A DNA stretch of 64,000 bases. It comes from SIG710 sp045651985 (GTDB lineage: Bacteria; Bacillota; Clostridia; Oscillospirales; CAG-272). The notes under the pieces were generated by a model, which was not told where the DNA came from, made no database searches, and saw only the letters and a list, made by a program, of their open reading frames with translations. Location of the stretch: positions 5,126 to 69,125 of the forward strand of contig JAZRTK010000016.1 in NCBI GenBank assembly GCA_045651985.1, written 5' to 3'. Shown in pieces: positions 43,813 to 52,243 of this stretch; the stretch's first letter is position 1, and each line of letters begins with the position of its first letter. A program made the position numbers and the translations under genes.

Positions 43813-46215
43813 ATGAAATACGATTTCAAAAATATTGAAGAAAAATGGCAAAAAAAGTGGGAGGAAGCGAAGATCTTTGAGGCACAGGACAAGTCCGAAA
43901 AGCCCAAATTCTACGCGCTTGTAGAATTTCCTTATCCCTCGGGCGCAGGTATGCACGTAGGTCATATCAAGGCTTATTCGGGTCTGGAGGTCGTTTCCCG
44001 CAAGAGAAGAATGCAGGGCTACAACGTCCTTTTTCCTATCGGCTTTGACGCTTACGGCCTGCCTACCGAGAACACCGCAATAAAGACGGGCGTTCACCCC
44101 AGAATCGTAACCGACAGAAATATTGAAAAGTTCACAAGCCAGCTTAAAAAGGTGGGCTTTTCCTTTGACTGGACCCGCGTTATCGACACCACCGAAGAGG
44201 ACTACTATAAGTGGACACAGTACATCTTCCTCAAGATGTTCGAGAACGGACTTGTGTTCCGCGACAACGCGCTGGTAAACTACTGTCCTTCCTGTAAGGT
44301 CGTTCTTTCAAACGAGGACTCTCAGGGCGGTAAGTGCGATATCTGCCATAGCGATATCGTGCAGAAGTCCAAGGACGTTTGGTATCTTCGCATAACAAAG
44401 TACGCAGACAAGCTCCTGGAGGGGTTGGAGGGCGTTGACTATCTGCCCAACGTGCGTCAGCAGCAGGTGAACTGGATAGGTAAAAGCACGGGAGCCTTTG
44501 TGAACTTCTCCATCACGGGTATGGACGAAAAGCTCCGAATTTACACGACCCGTTGCGACACGCTCTACGGCGTAACCTTTATGGTAATTGCCCCCGAGCA
44601 TCCCATTATCGAAAAGCTTTCCGACAAGATCACGAACATGGACGCGCTCAACGCTTATAAGGCAGAGTGCGCAAAGAAGACCGAGTTTGAGAGGACTCAG
44701 CTGGTAAAGGATAAGACGGGTGTCCGCATTGAGGGTATCACCGCGACCAACCCCATTACAGGCAAGGAGATTCCGATCTTTATCGCCGACTACGTAATGA
44801 TGGGCTACGGTACGGGCGCTATCATGGCGGTTCCCGCACACGACGAGCGCGACTACGACTTCGCAAGGACATTTGGTCTTGATATTATCCCCGTAATCGA
44901 GGGCGGAAATATTGAAGAAGCGGCGTATACAGGCGACGGAAACATGATAAATTCCGGCTTCCTCAACGGCCTTGATAACAAGAAGGACTCTATCGCCCGC
45001 ATGATCGCTCACCTTGAAGAACAGGGTATTGGCGAGGAGGGCGTTCAGTACAAGATGAAGGACTGGGCGTTCAACCGTCAGAGATATTGGGGCGAGCCTA
45101 TTCCGATCGTTCACTGTCCTGAATGCGGAATCGTTCCCGTTCCATATGATCAGCTTCCTCTGGTACTTCCCGAGGTCAAGGAATTCGAGCCGGGTACAGA
45201 CGGTGAAAGCCCTCTTGCAAAGATCGAAAGTTTTGTTAACTGCACCTGCCCCAAGTGCGGCAAGGCAGCAAAGCGCGAGACGGATACAATGCCCCAGTGG
45301 GCGGGTTCCTCTTGGTATTTCTTGCGCTATATCGACCCCAAGTGCGATCATGCTATTGCCGATATGGACAAGATGAAGTACTGGCTCCCCGTTGACTGGT
45401 ACAACGGCGGTATGGAGCACGTTACCCGCCACATGATCTACTCCAGATTCTGGCACAAGTTCCTCTATGATATTGGCGAGGTGCCTACCTTCGAGCCTTA
45501 CGCAAAGAGAACGGCTCAGGGTCTTATTCTCGGTCCCGACGGCGTAAAGATGTCCAAATCACGCGGAAACGTAATCGACCCCAACGACGTAACAAACGAG
45601 GTTGGTGCCGATACTTTGCGTACTTATATCCTCTTTATGGGTGAATACGGAAGTGCCGCTCCCTGGTCCGAGACCAGCGTTAAGGGCTGTAAGCGATTCC
45701 TTGAAAAGATCGTTGATTTCCGTGACATGGCAAGGGGCAACGGCGTGACACCCTCGCTCGAATCTGCTATCCATAAGACCATAAAGAAGGTTTCGAGCGA
45801 TATCGAAGATCTGAAATTCAATACTGCAATCGCGGCTCTTATGTCTCTTGCAAACGATATTTCATCGGCAGGTACGCTGACTGTTGACGAATATAAGACG
45901 GTTCTGAAGCTACTCTGTCCCATCGCGCCTCATATTTGTGAGGAAATGTGGGAAAGTGTTGGCGGCGAGGGCTTCTGCTCAATGGCTGCATGGCCTGAGT
46001 ACTGCGAGGAAAAGACGGTGGATGCCTCCGTTGAGATTGCAGTTCAGGTAAACGGTAAGCTCCGCGCAACTATCATGCTTCCCCGCGACATTGCAAAAGA
46101 AGACGCGATCGCAGCGGCAAAGGCAGATGAGAAGGTCAAGCCCTTTGTTGAAGGCAAGACGATCATCAAGGAAATTGCAGTTCCCAACAAGATAGTTAAT
46201 ATCGTAGTAAAATAA
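43813..46215 (+). CDS. leuS: Leucyl-tRNA synthetase
   Basis: 800 aa. HIGH motif in PYPSGAGMHVGHI, editing domain with TRCDTLYGVTFMVIAPEH (about residue 235) and GYGTGAIMAVPAHDERD, zinc-type insertion CPECGIVP and CTCPKCGK, and KMSKS in DGVKMSKSRGNVIDP. It charges tRNA-Leu. No T-box lies in the 32-bp gap before it. Confidence 0.98.
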   Translation: MKYDFKNIEEKWQKKWEEAKIFEAQDKSEKPKFYALVEFPYPSGAGMHVGHIKAYSGLEVVSRKRRMQGYNVLFPIGFDAYGLPTENTAIKTGVHPRIVTDRNIEKFTSQLKKVGFSFDWTRVIDTTEEDYYKWTQYIFLKMFENGLVFRDNALVNYCPSCKVVLSNEDSQGGKCDICHSDIVQKSKDVWYLRITKYADKLLEGLEGVDYLPNVRQQQVNWIGKSTGAFVNFSITGMDEKLRIYTTRCDTLYGVTFMVIAPEHPIIEKLSDKITNMDALNAYKAECAKKTEFERTQLVKDKTGVRIEGITATNPITGKEIPIFIADYVMMGYGTGAIMAVPAHDERDYDFARTFGLDIIPVIEGGNIEEAAYTGDGNMINSGFLNGLDNKKDSIARMIAHLEEQGIGEEGVQYKMKDWAFNRQRYWGEPIPIVHCPECGIVPVPYDQLPLVLPEVKEFEPGTDGESPLAKIESFVNCTCPKCGKAAKRETDTMPQWAGSSWYFLRYIDPKCDHAIADMDKMKYWLPVDWYNGGMEHVTRHMIYSRFWHKFLYDIGEVPTFEPYAKRTAQGLILGPDGVKMSKSRGNVIDPNDVTNEVGADTLRTYILFMGEYGSAAPWSETSVKGCKRFLEKIVDFRDMARGNGVTPSLESAIHKTIKKVSSDIEDLKFNTAIAALMSLANDISSAGTLTVDEYKTVLKLLCPIAPHICEEMWESVGGEGFCSMAAWPEYCEEKTVDASVEIAVQVNGKLRATIMLPRDIAKEDAIAAAKADEKVKPFVEGKTIIKEIAVPNKIVNIVVK

Positions 46216-46259
46216 AAACCGAAAAAACGGCAAAAAATAAAAATATTTTCAAATAAGTA

Positions 46260-46288
46260 TTGACAATTTGCCGTCATCGGTGTATAAT
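46260..46288 (+). promoter_or_regulatory. SigA-type promoter of rpsU
   Basis: Perfect TTGACA (46260-46265), 17-bp spacer, perfect TATAAT (46283-46288). The leader is about 45 nt and includes the G-rich ribosome site. Confidence 0.88.
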
Positions 46289-46339
46289 ATCAAAAGAAAT
46301 TTCATTTTCTCTTGCAATAGCGGAGGGGGGGAAACAGTA

Positions 46340-46516
46340 ATGGCAGAAGTAAGAGTTAAAGAAGGCGAGACACTTGACAGTGCTCTTCGTCGCTTTAAGC
46401 GTCAGTGCGCAAGATCCGGCGTCCTCACCGAGCTTCGTAAAAGAGAACACTATGAAAAGCCTAGTGTTAAGCGTAAGAAGAAGTCTGAGGCTGCAAGAAA
46501 GCGCAAGTATAAGTAA
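46340..46516 (+). CDS. rpsU: 30S ribosomal protein S21
   Basis: 58 aa from ATG 46340 (MAEVRVKEGETLDSALRRFK), after GGAGGGGGGG. Basic C-terminus (RKKKSEAARKRKYK). S21 sits near the anti-Shine-Dalgarno end of 16S rRNA. It is monocistronic, with its own promoter and terminator. Confidence 0.96.
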   Translation: MAEVRVKEGETLDSALRRFKRQCARSGVLTELRKREHYEKPSVKRKKKSEAARKRKYK

Positions 46517-46528
46517 TTTGCTTATAAC

Positions 46529-46556
46529 AAAAAGGGTTGCACGAGCAACCCTTTTT
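46529..46556 (+). terminator. Terminator of rpsU
   Basis: AAAAAGGGTTGC-ACGA-GCAACCCTTTTT, a perfect 12-bp stem with a tetraloop. Confidence 0.92.
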
Positions 46557-46576
46557 AGTTTGTTCCATAAAAATGA

Positions 46577-46604
46577 GGGCAGTCCATGAGGACTGCCCGT
46601 TTTT
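46577..46604. terminator. Second terminator, shared with the SLH gene
   Basis: GGGCAGTCC-ATGA-GGACTGCCC followed by GTTTTTATTTT on plus; on minus the flank CTCATTTTTATGG follows. It separates rpsU from the convergent SLH gene. Confidence 0.85.
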
Positions 46605-46607
46605 ATT

Positions 46608-49052
46608 TTAGGAGATTGTTATAATGTGTGTGATCGTGCTGCCGTTTGCAATGAAGCTTACAGTCATGCCGTAAAGCTCGCCTGCTACGAGGTTCTTCAC
46701 CGTGTGTCCGTTTGCGCCCGATTCAATGTGAGAAATGGTCGCATCGGAAGCCAGGTTGTAGCTTGTAGAGCCAATAGTAATGACGTTGCCTGCAATACCG
46801 TTTACCGTACCGCTCTCAAGAGTCTTCTCGGTAGCGGAGATATTTCCATTCTCGTCAAGAAGGTAGGTCTTTGTTGATACAAGAGAGCCATTCTCGGAGT
46901 AGAAGGACTCGATCTTGCCGTTTGCGAAGTTGTATACGCGGTAAACGTGGAGTGCCTTACCGTCAACAAGCTCTGTGCCGTCGGAGGACAGAACAGTTAC
47001 GTAGTTTACAAGGCTTGTTGCCAGATCAATGGAGCCGTTTGAGACGTAGAGGAAGCTGAGCTTCTCAATGTCGCCCTGGCAGTTTTGTGCAACTGCAACA
47101 ACGGTTGCGCCGTCAGCTACTCTGATATCGGAGGAGAGGACGCCGCGGCGGTATACGTAGCCGTTTGCGGTCTTTACGATAATAATTGTGTCGGAGTCTG
47201 TGATAAAGTCAAGGTCAGCGCCGCTGCCCGAGAGTGTAAAGTACACGTTCTCGCCTTTGCTAATAGTCACAGAGGAAGCGGAGTTGATCACGGTCTTGAT
47301 CGCATCGGAGGGAGCGAATTCAGACGCATCCGGTGCTACCAGAGTAAGCACGCCGTCCTTTTCTGTGTAGCGGTATACCTGACCTACAGTTACGGAGGAG
47401 TTGGATACGTGAACGCCCATTTCAGCGCCACCCACAAATGCAGTCATGTAGTTTACGATCTTTCCGTTGTAGACAACGGGGATAAGGTCGCTGGCTGCTA
47501 CAAGATAGCTGTAAGAGGAGCTTGTTGCGTTGCCCGATGTATAAGCGGCTACGATGTTGTTGCCGAATACTACGAGGTCTACTGTCTCGCCCACATTAAG
47601 GGAAGCGTGAACGGAAGATGCGTTCTGCTCTGTTCCTGTAACGCCGAGGCCGTAGGTCTTGCCGCCGACGATAGCACTTGTCTCTGTCTTTCTGGAGACC
47701 TGAACACCCTTTACTACTTCAAGCTTGTGCTCAATTGTAAGGCGGGAGCTGTCTGCGCTGTAATTGTAGAGAACGTAGTCGCCGTTCTGCGCGCCGTTTG
47801 CGTTCACAAAACCGCCTGTCAGCTCGTCTGCAGTCTTGTTGCCTGCGATATTGATCGCACCGTTTGTGATCTTCAGCTCACCGATGGTGAGAGGTGTGAA
47901 CACAGCGGTCTTAGCTGTTGCACCGTCGAAAATAAGCTTGATTGTAAAGTAACCCTCAAGGGCAACGAGTGCTTCGTTTGAAGCGATCTTCGTGTAAGTG
48001 CCGTTTGACTGCACCTGATATACGATCAGCTCGTTTGCATTTGTAGCGGTCGCGCTTGAGTAGTTCTCGACTACCTTGTACTTCACGTCGCCGATCTTAA
48101 CGTAGGTCTTGCCGGTGTCGTAGGAGAAGGAGGTGAATTTCTCTGCCTTGCCGTACTTTGCGGACGCAAGAACAGTGGAAATGCCGCTGGATGCGTTGGT
48201 CTTGTAGAATACCGTGAACTGCTCGCCGATAGAGCTTGCAGCGTCACCGTTTACACCGAGATCGGACGCGAGAACGTGTGTGGGCTCGCCGTCAATGAGG
48301 ACGAGAACGTAGCCGTTCTTTACTACCTTGTCATAAGGTGTGAGAGATGCGTTGTTCGTTGCAACGATCTGCGCTACACCTGCCTTGTAGCCGTAGATTT
48401 CGGAGAGAACGGTGGTAACTCTCGTTACAGTTGTTCCCGATGCGTTGTTAGCTACCACGTAGTCGGCGGTCAAAGCGTTAAAGAGAAGAGCCGCTGTCTG
48501 CGCTCTGGTGAGCGTATCCGTGTACTCGACATTCTCAAGACCGCGGGTCAGACCGATTCTTGTTCCGATGTCTATGTAAGACCAGGGATAGCCTGAAGCG
48601 GTCTTGTCGTTGGTCTGGCCGAGCGCACGTGTTACCATTGCCAGCGCGTCCTGCAGGGTAATGCCGCCGCGGGGATCAAAGGTGGTGTAGGTCGTTCCAA
48701 GGATGAAGCCGTTTGCACTTGCCCAGGAGATAGCACCGTTGTAGGTGGGCTCATAGAGGTCGGTGAAAGGAGATGTGTTGATTCTGCCTGCGTTGTCCTT
48801 GCCTGTCATGAGGCGGTACAGCAGGAGTGCCATCTGCTCTCTTGATACGTTTGCTTTGGGCGAAAATTCATTTTCGGACGTACCGAGAATTATGCCCATG
48901 TCGGAGAGAATCTCGATCTGCTCCGAAAACTGAGATTCGGGTGCCACGTCGTCAAAGCTTTTAGCGGAACCCGAGATCACTGTTGCAGATACCGTTCCGA
49001 GTATCATAAGGACGGACAGCAACAGAGCAAAAAATTTCTTTGATTTTTGCAT
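46608..49052 (-). CDS. S-layer homology (SLH) domain surface protein
   Basis: 814 aa. A signal peptide (MQKSKKFFALLLSVLMILG, cleavage after about residue 30) is followed by three SLH repeats to about residue 200: FDDVAPESQFSEQIEILSD...FSPKANVSREQMA, FTDLYEPTYNGAISWASANG...FDPRGGITLQDA, and YIDIGTRIGLTRGL...DTLTRAQTAALLFN. SLH domains bind pyruvylated secondary wall polymers. The remaining 600 residues are Ser/Thr/Val/Gly-rich beta-type sequence with no cysteine and no enzyme motif I recognise. It is probably an abundant structural or adhesive surface protein. Its codon use and strong ribosome site (GGGAGGA) suggest high expression. Confidence 0.9.
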   Translation of the reverse strand: MQKSKKFFALLLSVLMILGTVSATVISGSAKSFDDVAPESQFSEQIEILSDMGIILGTSENEFSPKANVSREQMALLLYRLMTGKDNAGRINTSPFTDLYEPTYNGAISWASANGFILGTTYTTFDPRGGITLQDALAMVTRALGQTNDKTASGYPWSYIDIGTRIGLTRGLENVEYTDTLTRAQTAALLFNALTADYVVANNASGTTVTRVTTVLSEIYGYKAGVAQIVATNNASLTPYDKVVKNGYVLVLIDGEPTHVLASDLGVNGDAASSIGEQFTVFYKTNASSGISTVLASAKYGKAEKFTSFSYDTGKTYVKIGDVKYKVVENYSSATATNANELIVYQVQSNGTYTKIASNEALVALEGYFTIKLIFDGATAKTAVFTPLTIGELKITNGAINIAGNKTADELTGGFVNANGAQNGDYVLYNYSADSSRLTIEHKLEVVKGVQVSRKTETSAIVGGKTYGLGVTGTEQNASSVHASLNVGETVDLVVFGNNIVAAYTSGNATSSSYSYLVAASDLIPVVYNGKIVNYMTAFVGGAEMGVHVSNSSVTVGQVYRYTEKDGVLTLVAPDASEFAPSDAIKTVINSASSVTISKGENVYFTLSGSGADLDFITDSDTIIIVKTANGYVYRRGVLSSDIRVADGATVVAVAQNCQGDIEKLSFLYVSNGSIDLATSLVNYVTVLSSDGTELVDGKALHVYRVYNFANGKIESFYSENGSLVSTKTYLLDENGNISATEKTLESGTVNGIAGNVITIGSTSYNLASDATISHIESGANGHTVKNLVAGELYGMTVSFIANGSTITHIITIS

Positions 49053-49154
49053 TGATGTTTGTTCCTCCCGGAAAATAATTTATTACACCGCAAAAGCACT
49101 TGGACCCCTGCCCCCGAGGGGGAAGTTTTCTCCGCACTCTTTTGGCGCAACGGT

Positions 49155-49183
49155 AGGATAACACGGCAAACGCATAAAATCAA
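49155..49183 (-). promoter_or_regulatory. Promoter of the SLH gene
   Basis: On the minus strand, TTGATT (49178-49183), 17-bp spacer, TATCCT (49155-49160). A leader of about 95 nt follows; in it CGC-AAAAG can pair with CTTTT-GCG around a C/G-run hairpin (near 49090-49147). Just upstream, CCTAT/ATAGG arms (49193-49210) form an interrupted palindrome. Confidence 0.5.
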
Positions 49184-49237
49184 TAGATTCGACCTATCTG
49201 AAACATAGGGGAAATCTTAAATTTCCAGACAAAAACA

Positions 49238-49283
49238 AAAAATGCAGAAGAGAGGAAAAATGTCCGCACTTCTGCATTTTTTT
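49238..49283. terminator. Terminator of the SGNH gene
   Basis: Perfect 14-bp arms AAAAAATGCAGAAG (49238-49251) and the complement (49270-49283) with an 18-nt loop. On the minus strand the T run continues into TTTTTTGTTTTTG. It lies 5 bp after the stop of the SGNH gene. Confidence 0.8.
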
Positions 49284-49287
49284 GGTT

Positions 49288-50217
49288 TTATTTGTACCCG
49301 TGAGTTCTTATGTACGAAAGGACCGTCTCAAAACCCTTTGCGTTCATGTTCCAGCCCGTGCCGCCGTTGTCGTATTCGTCCTTCATGGCGCCATTTGAAT
49401 CCTTTAAGGCTGTACAGGTGTCAAGATATTTTACTCCGCAGGATTGAGCAAGGGAATAGATCACGCTGTTCAGCTCGTCGATTTTTGCGTTGCTGACCTT
49501 GCCCGTAACGCGGGACGCGATAGGGTATACCGATTGAAGAATGATCTTCGTGTTGGGGGAAGCGTTCATGACAGCATTTATGAGCGCCGTGTATTCCTCG
49601 ATAAATTTGTCCGCACTTATCTGATTCATGCCCTCAAACCCCAGAGCAATAACAAGATATTCGGGCTTGGACTTTGATGCCGCATCCGCCACGGTCATTT
49701 CGATACCTGTTTGAGGATAGATTATCTTTTTGTCACAAATTCCGCTGAGTGTCAGCGTTCCGCTTGTCGTTCTCCAGACCTGTTTTGTGTCCTTTCCGCC
49801 GCTGAGAGCACCGTAGGAGCGAAGACCGACGTTTGTGGCGTCCACCAGAAAAACGAACCTGTCAATGTACTCCTGTCCCATGTCCTCGCTTTCTCCGAGA
49901 AGTGTGGAGGTAGGCTCATCGGGCATCTGCATTTCCGTGTCGGGCGTTTGTGTCACGGGAGGCTCGGTGTCGGGGGCTTGTGTTTCGGGCGGATATGTAT
50001 CGGGTGCGCTTTGCACAGTATCGGCATCTTCCGTGTCGGCTGTGTCCGTACCCGAGGGCAGCTTTACGTGGTCTTCAAAAAGCTCGCTTTCCACAGAATC
50101 ATTTGAGAAAAACATTCCGATGGTCACCACGGCAACAGTAAAGACCAGCGCAAGCGTCGCCACGATGCAGATAACTGTAAGAAAAAAGGAATAGTTGATA
50201 TTTTCGTACTTTTTCAT
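49288..50217 (-). CDS. Membrane-anchored SGNH-fold protein, probably catalytically dead
   Basis: 309 aa. One N-terminal transmembrane helix (about 11-36) and a Thr/Pro/Asp-rich linker with repeated APDT/TPDT units (about 55-105) lead to an SGNH/GDSL-hydrolase-like domain (118-309). The strand that should hold GDS reads FLVDATNVGL, so the Ser nucleophile is A127. The C-terminal DGxH block reads TGWN (T287, N290) ahead of MNAKGFETVLSYIRTH. All three triad positions are therefore changed. The fold is inferred from the block order and the EYLVIALGFEGMN strand. It is coupled to the next membrane gene (2-bp gap). Confidence 0.72.
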   Translation of the reverse strand: MKKYENINYSFFLTVICIVATLALVFTVAVVTIGMFFSNDSVESELFEDHVKLPSGTDTADTEDADTVQSAPDTYPPETQAPDTEPPVTQTPDTEMQMPDEPTSTLLGESEDMGQEYIDRFVFLVDATNVGLRSYGALSGGKDTKQVWRTTSGTLTLSGICDKKIIYPQTGIEMTVADAASKSKPEYLVIALGFEGMNQISADKFIEEYTALINAVMNASPNTKIILQSVYPIASRVTGKVSNAKIDELNSVIYSLAQSCGVKYLDTCTALKDSNGAMKDEYDNGGTGWNMNAKGFETVLSYIRTHGYK

Positions 50218-50219
50218 GC

Positions 50220-50636
50220 TCAGTCCCTTTTCAGCTTATCGTACAGGGGTGTGTATTCTTTTTTCTTACCCATGTTCTTGACGTTGTAAATGAGGAAGAC
50301 AAGCACGTGAACCACCGTCAGGCAAACACCCACGAAAAGCGCTGCGGGACCGTTGTTTTTGCTCGGTATCATCAGAACGGCTATAGCCGAGCCGACGGTC
50401 AAAATAAGGTGGATAAAGTAGCGGAGCAGGGCGTTCATTTCGGTCCTGAAATAGACGTGGTTGGCAATGCCCAGTGCTATTGAAAATCCGAAGACCCCGA
50501 ATACTATCTGCGGCAAAAGCGCGTCCTTTGAGGGGTCAAGGAAAAGAATTATGGCCGTCTGAGCGCAGAGGGTGACGACAGAAAACGTTACGCACGCCGA
50601 GCGCAGGATAGATCCTATGGTTTTTAGTGATTTCAT
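50220..50636 (-). CDS. Small four-span membrane protein
   Basis: 138 aa with four hydrophobic segments (about 10-32, 42-60, 70-92 and 100-120) and a basic tail (NMGKKKEYTPLYDKLKRD). It resembles DUF3021-type proteins in size and in ALLRYFIHLILT, but I cannot confirm this. It is the first gene of the two-gene unit with the SGNH protein and has its own promoter (50667-50695). Confidence 0.65.
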   Translation of the reverse strand: MKSLKTIGSILRSACVTFSVVTLCAQTAIILFLDPSKDALLPQIVFGVFGFSIALGIANHVYFRTEMNALLRYFIHLILTVGSAIAVLMIPSKNNGPAALFVGVCLTVVHVLVFLIYNVKNMGKKKEYTPLYDKLKRD

Positions 50637-50666
50637 GTGCTACCTCACAATATTTTATATATACTC

Positions 50667-50695
50667 ATTTTATCATAAAATGCGACTTTTTTCAA
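50667..50695 (-). promoter_or_regulatory. SigA-type promoter of the membrane protein/SGNH pair
   Basis: On the minus strand, TTGAAA (50690-50695), 17-bp spacer, TAAAAT (50667-50672). Confidence 0.7.
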
Positions 50696-50751
50696 TACCC
50701 TTGACTTATATTTTGTTTTCCGAATGACGGCAGAGAGAAGAAATATTCAAA

Positions 50752-50785
50752 AAAACGTGAATATTCATGAAAATATTCACGTTTT
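50752..50785. promoter_or_regulatory. 14-bp inverted repeat upstream of nusB
   Basis: AAAACGTGAATATT (50752-50765) and its exact complement (50772-50785) with a 6-nt loop, ending 3 bp before the -35 of nusB. It lies between divergent promoters, so it is not an expected terminator; a protein-binding site is plausible. Confidence 0.55.
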
Positions 50786-50788
50786 CTG

Positions 50789-50817
50789 TTGACTTTTTCG
50801 CGAAAAAGTATTAAAAT
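50789..50817 (+). promoter_or_regulatory. SigA-type promoter of nusB with a palindromic spacer
   Basis: TTGACT (50789-50794), 17-bp spacer, TAAAAT (50812-50817). The spacer and -35 hold an 18-bp perfect palindrome (50792-50809, core TTTTTCGCGAAAAA). Confidence 0.7.
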
Positions 50818-50867
50818 ATAATATATAATGTGGTAAGTGCGCCTGCGGGCTAAAGAAAGGATAAAAT

Positions 50868-51299
50868 ATGTCTGACAAAATGACCAGAAGAGAAGCAAGA
50901 GAGGCGGCGTTCTGCCTTATTTTCGAGAGCGATTTCAGAGTCGGGGAGGAAAGGGAGGCACTGTATGCAAATACGGTCAAGAACCTTGAGATACCTAAAA
51001 ATAAATACGTAAAGACCGTGTATTTCGGCGTGGCTGAAAATATTGTTGATATTGACGCGCTTATCGCCAAGTGTTCGGTGGGCTGGAAGACAGAGAGAAT
51101 GACTCACGTGTCCCGTGCCATATTGCGCTTGGCGGTCTACGAGATGCTCTTTATGGAGGACATTCCTCAAAAAGTAACCATAAACGAAGCCTTGGAGCTT
51201 GCAAAGAAGTACGACGAGGAAAAGGCGAGAGCGTTTGTAAACGGCATTCTTAACGCCGTAAAGAACACCCTTCCCGCGCAGGAAGATACGAATGAATAA
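50868..51299 (+). CDS. nusB: Transcription antitermination factor NusB
   Basis: 143 aa. MTRREAREAAFCLIFESDF, RMTHVSRAILRLAVYEMLF, PQKVTINEALELAKKY and KARAFVNGILNAV are typical. NusB with NusE (S10) binds boxA RNA and supports antitermination in rRNA operons. AAAGGATAAA precedes the ATG. It overlaps the TsaD-like gene by 8 bp. Confidence 0.96.
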   Translation: MSDKMTRREAREAAFCLIFESDFRVGEEREALYANTVKNLEIPKNKYVKTVYFGVAENIVDIDALIAKCSVGWKTERMTHVSRAILRLAVYEMLFMEDIPQKVTINEALELAKKYDEEKARAFVNGILNAVKNTLPAQEDTNE

Positions 51300-52242
51300 A
51301 ATTCCTTGCTACGTTGGAATAGACACGAGCAATTACACTACCTCGGCGGCGGTCTGCTCCAAAGACGGTGAGATAGTGTCGAATTTGAAGCTTCCCCTGC
51401 CCGTAAAGGCGGGAGAGGTGGGACTGCGCCAAAGTGACGCGGTATTCGCACATATAAAAAATCTGCCCGTTCTTATGGAAATGCTGTCCGAAAAGCTTGA
51501 GGGATATGAGATAGTGGCAGTGGGAGTTTCGGAAAAGCCCCGTGATGCAGAGGGCGCTTATATGCCTTGCTTTCTTTCGGGGGTTGCGGCTGCAAAATCC
51601 TTTGCCGCGGGTGCGGGCAACGTTCCCGTGCGTGGATTTTCTCATCAGAGCGGTCACATAATGGCGGCGGTCTACTCAAGCGGACAGCTTGAACTGCTGA
51701 ACTCCGATTTTATTGCCTTCCACGTGTCGGGCGGCACCACCGAGGCACTTTTGGTGCGTCCCGGAGCGAACGGGTTTGACGTTTCCATTATTGGCGAGAC
51801 CCTCGACCTCAACGCAGGACAGGCAGTGGACCGCGCGGGTGTCATGCTTGGTTTAAAATTCCCTTGCGGACCCGAGCTGGAAAAATCAGCTCTTTTAAAC
51901 GACAAAAAAATACCGAGAGGGAAGATATCCGTTGTCGGCGGAAACTGCAACCTGTCGGGCTTGGAAAATCTTGCGAGACGGCTTTATCATGACACCGAGG
52001 ACAAAAACCTTACCGCCGCTTTCGTCCTTGATTTTATCGGCAGAACGCTTATTGCCATGACTGAAAATCTTCGCGCCGTCCACGGCTCTCTGCCCGTGCT
52101 TTACGCGGGGGGCGTTATGAGTAATTCCATTATTCGTAAAATGCTTTGCGTCAGCGGAAACGAATTTTTCGCCGAACCTGCTTTTTCTTCTGATAACGCG
52201 GCCGGCGTGGCACTTCTTTGCCGAAAGGCTTTTGGAGATTAA
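51292..52242 (+). CDS. TsaD/Kae1 paralogue of the nusB-xseA locus (peptidase M22 family)
   Basis: 316 aa. An ASKHA-fold protein: YVGIDTSNYTTSAAV at the start, the metal site FSHQSGHI (HxxxH), FHVSGGTTEALLV and FSSDNAAGVALL with the third metal ligand. True TsaD, which makes t6A37 in tRNA, has H-x-E-G-H and is usually next to tsaB/tsaE. This shorter form lies between nusB and xseA in many Clostridia and is a distinct paralogue of unknown role. It keeps the metal and nucleotide residues, so it is probably active. Confidence 0.82.
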   Translation: MNKIPCYVGIDTSNYTTSAAVCSKDGEIVSNLKLPLPVKAGEVGLRQSDAVFAHIKNLPVLMEMLSEKLEGYEIVAVGVSEKPRDAEGAYMPCFLSGVAAAKSFAAGAGNVPVRGFSHQSGHIMAAVYSSGQLELLNSDFIAFHVSGGTTEALLVRPGANGFDVSIIGETLDLNAGQAVDRAGVMLGLKFPCGPELEKSALLNDKKIPRGKISVVGGNCNLSGLENLARRLYHDTEDKNLTAAFVLDFIGRTLIAMTENLRAVHGSLPVLYAGGVMSNSIIRKMLCVSGNEFFAEPAFSSDNAAGVALLCRKAFGD

Positions 52243-52243
52243 G

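Noticed and set aside
49053..49160. c-di-GMP or c-di-AMP riboswitch in the SLH leader
   Set aside because: Leaders of surface proteins often carry these, but the conserved cores are not present and the leader is only about 95 nt.
49990..50060. CRISPR-like or mobile short repeats in the linker of the SGNH gene
   Set aside because: The short repeats are in-frame codons for Thr/Pro/Asp units of a protein stalk, with no spacers.
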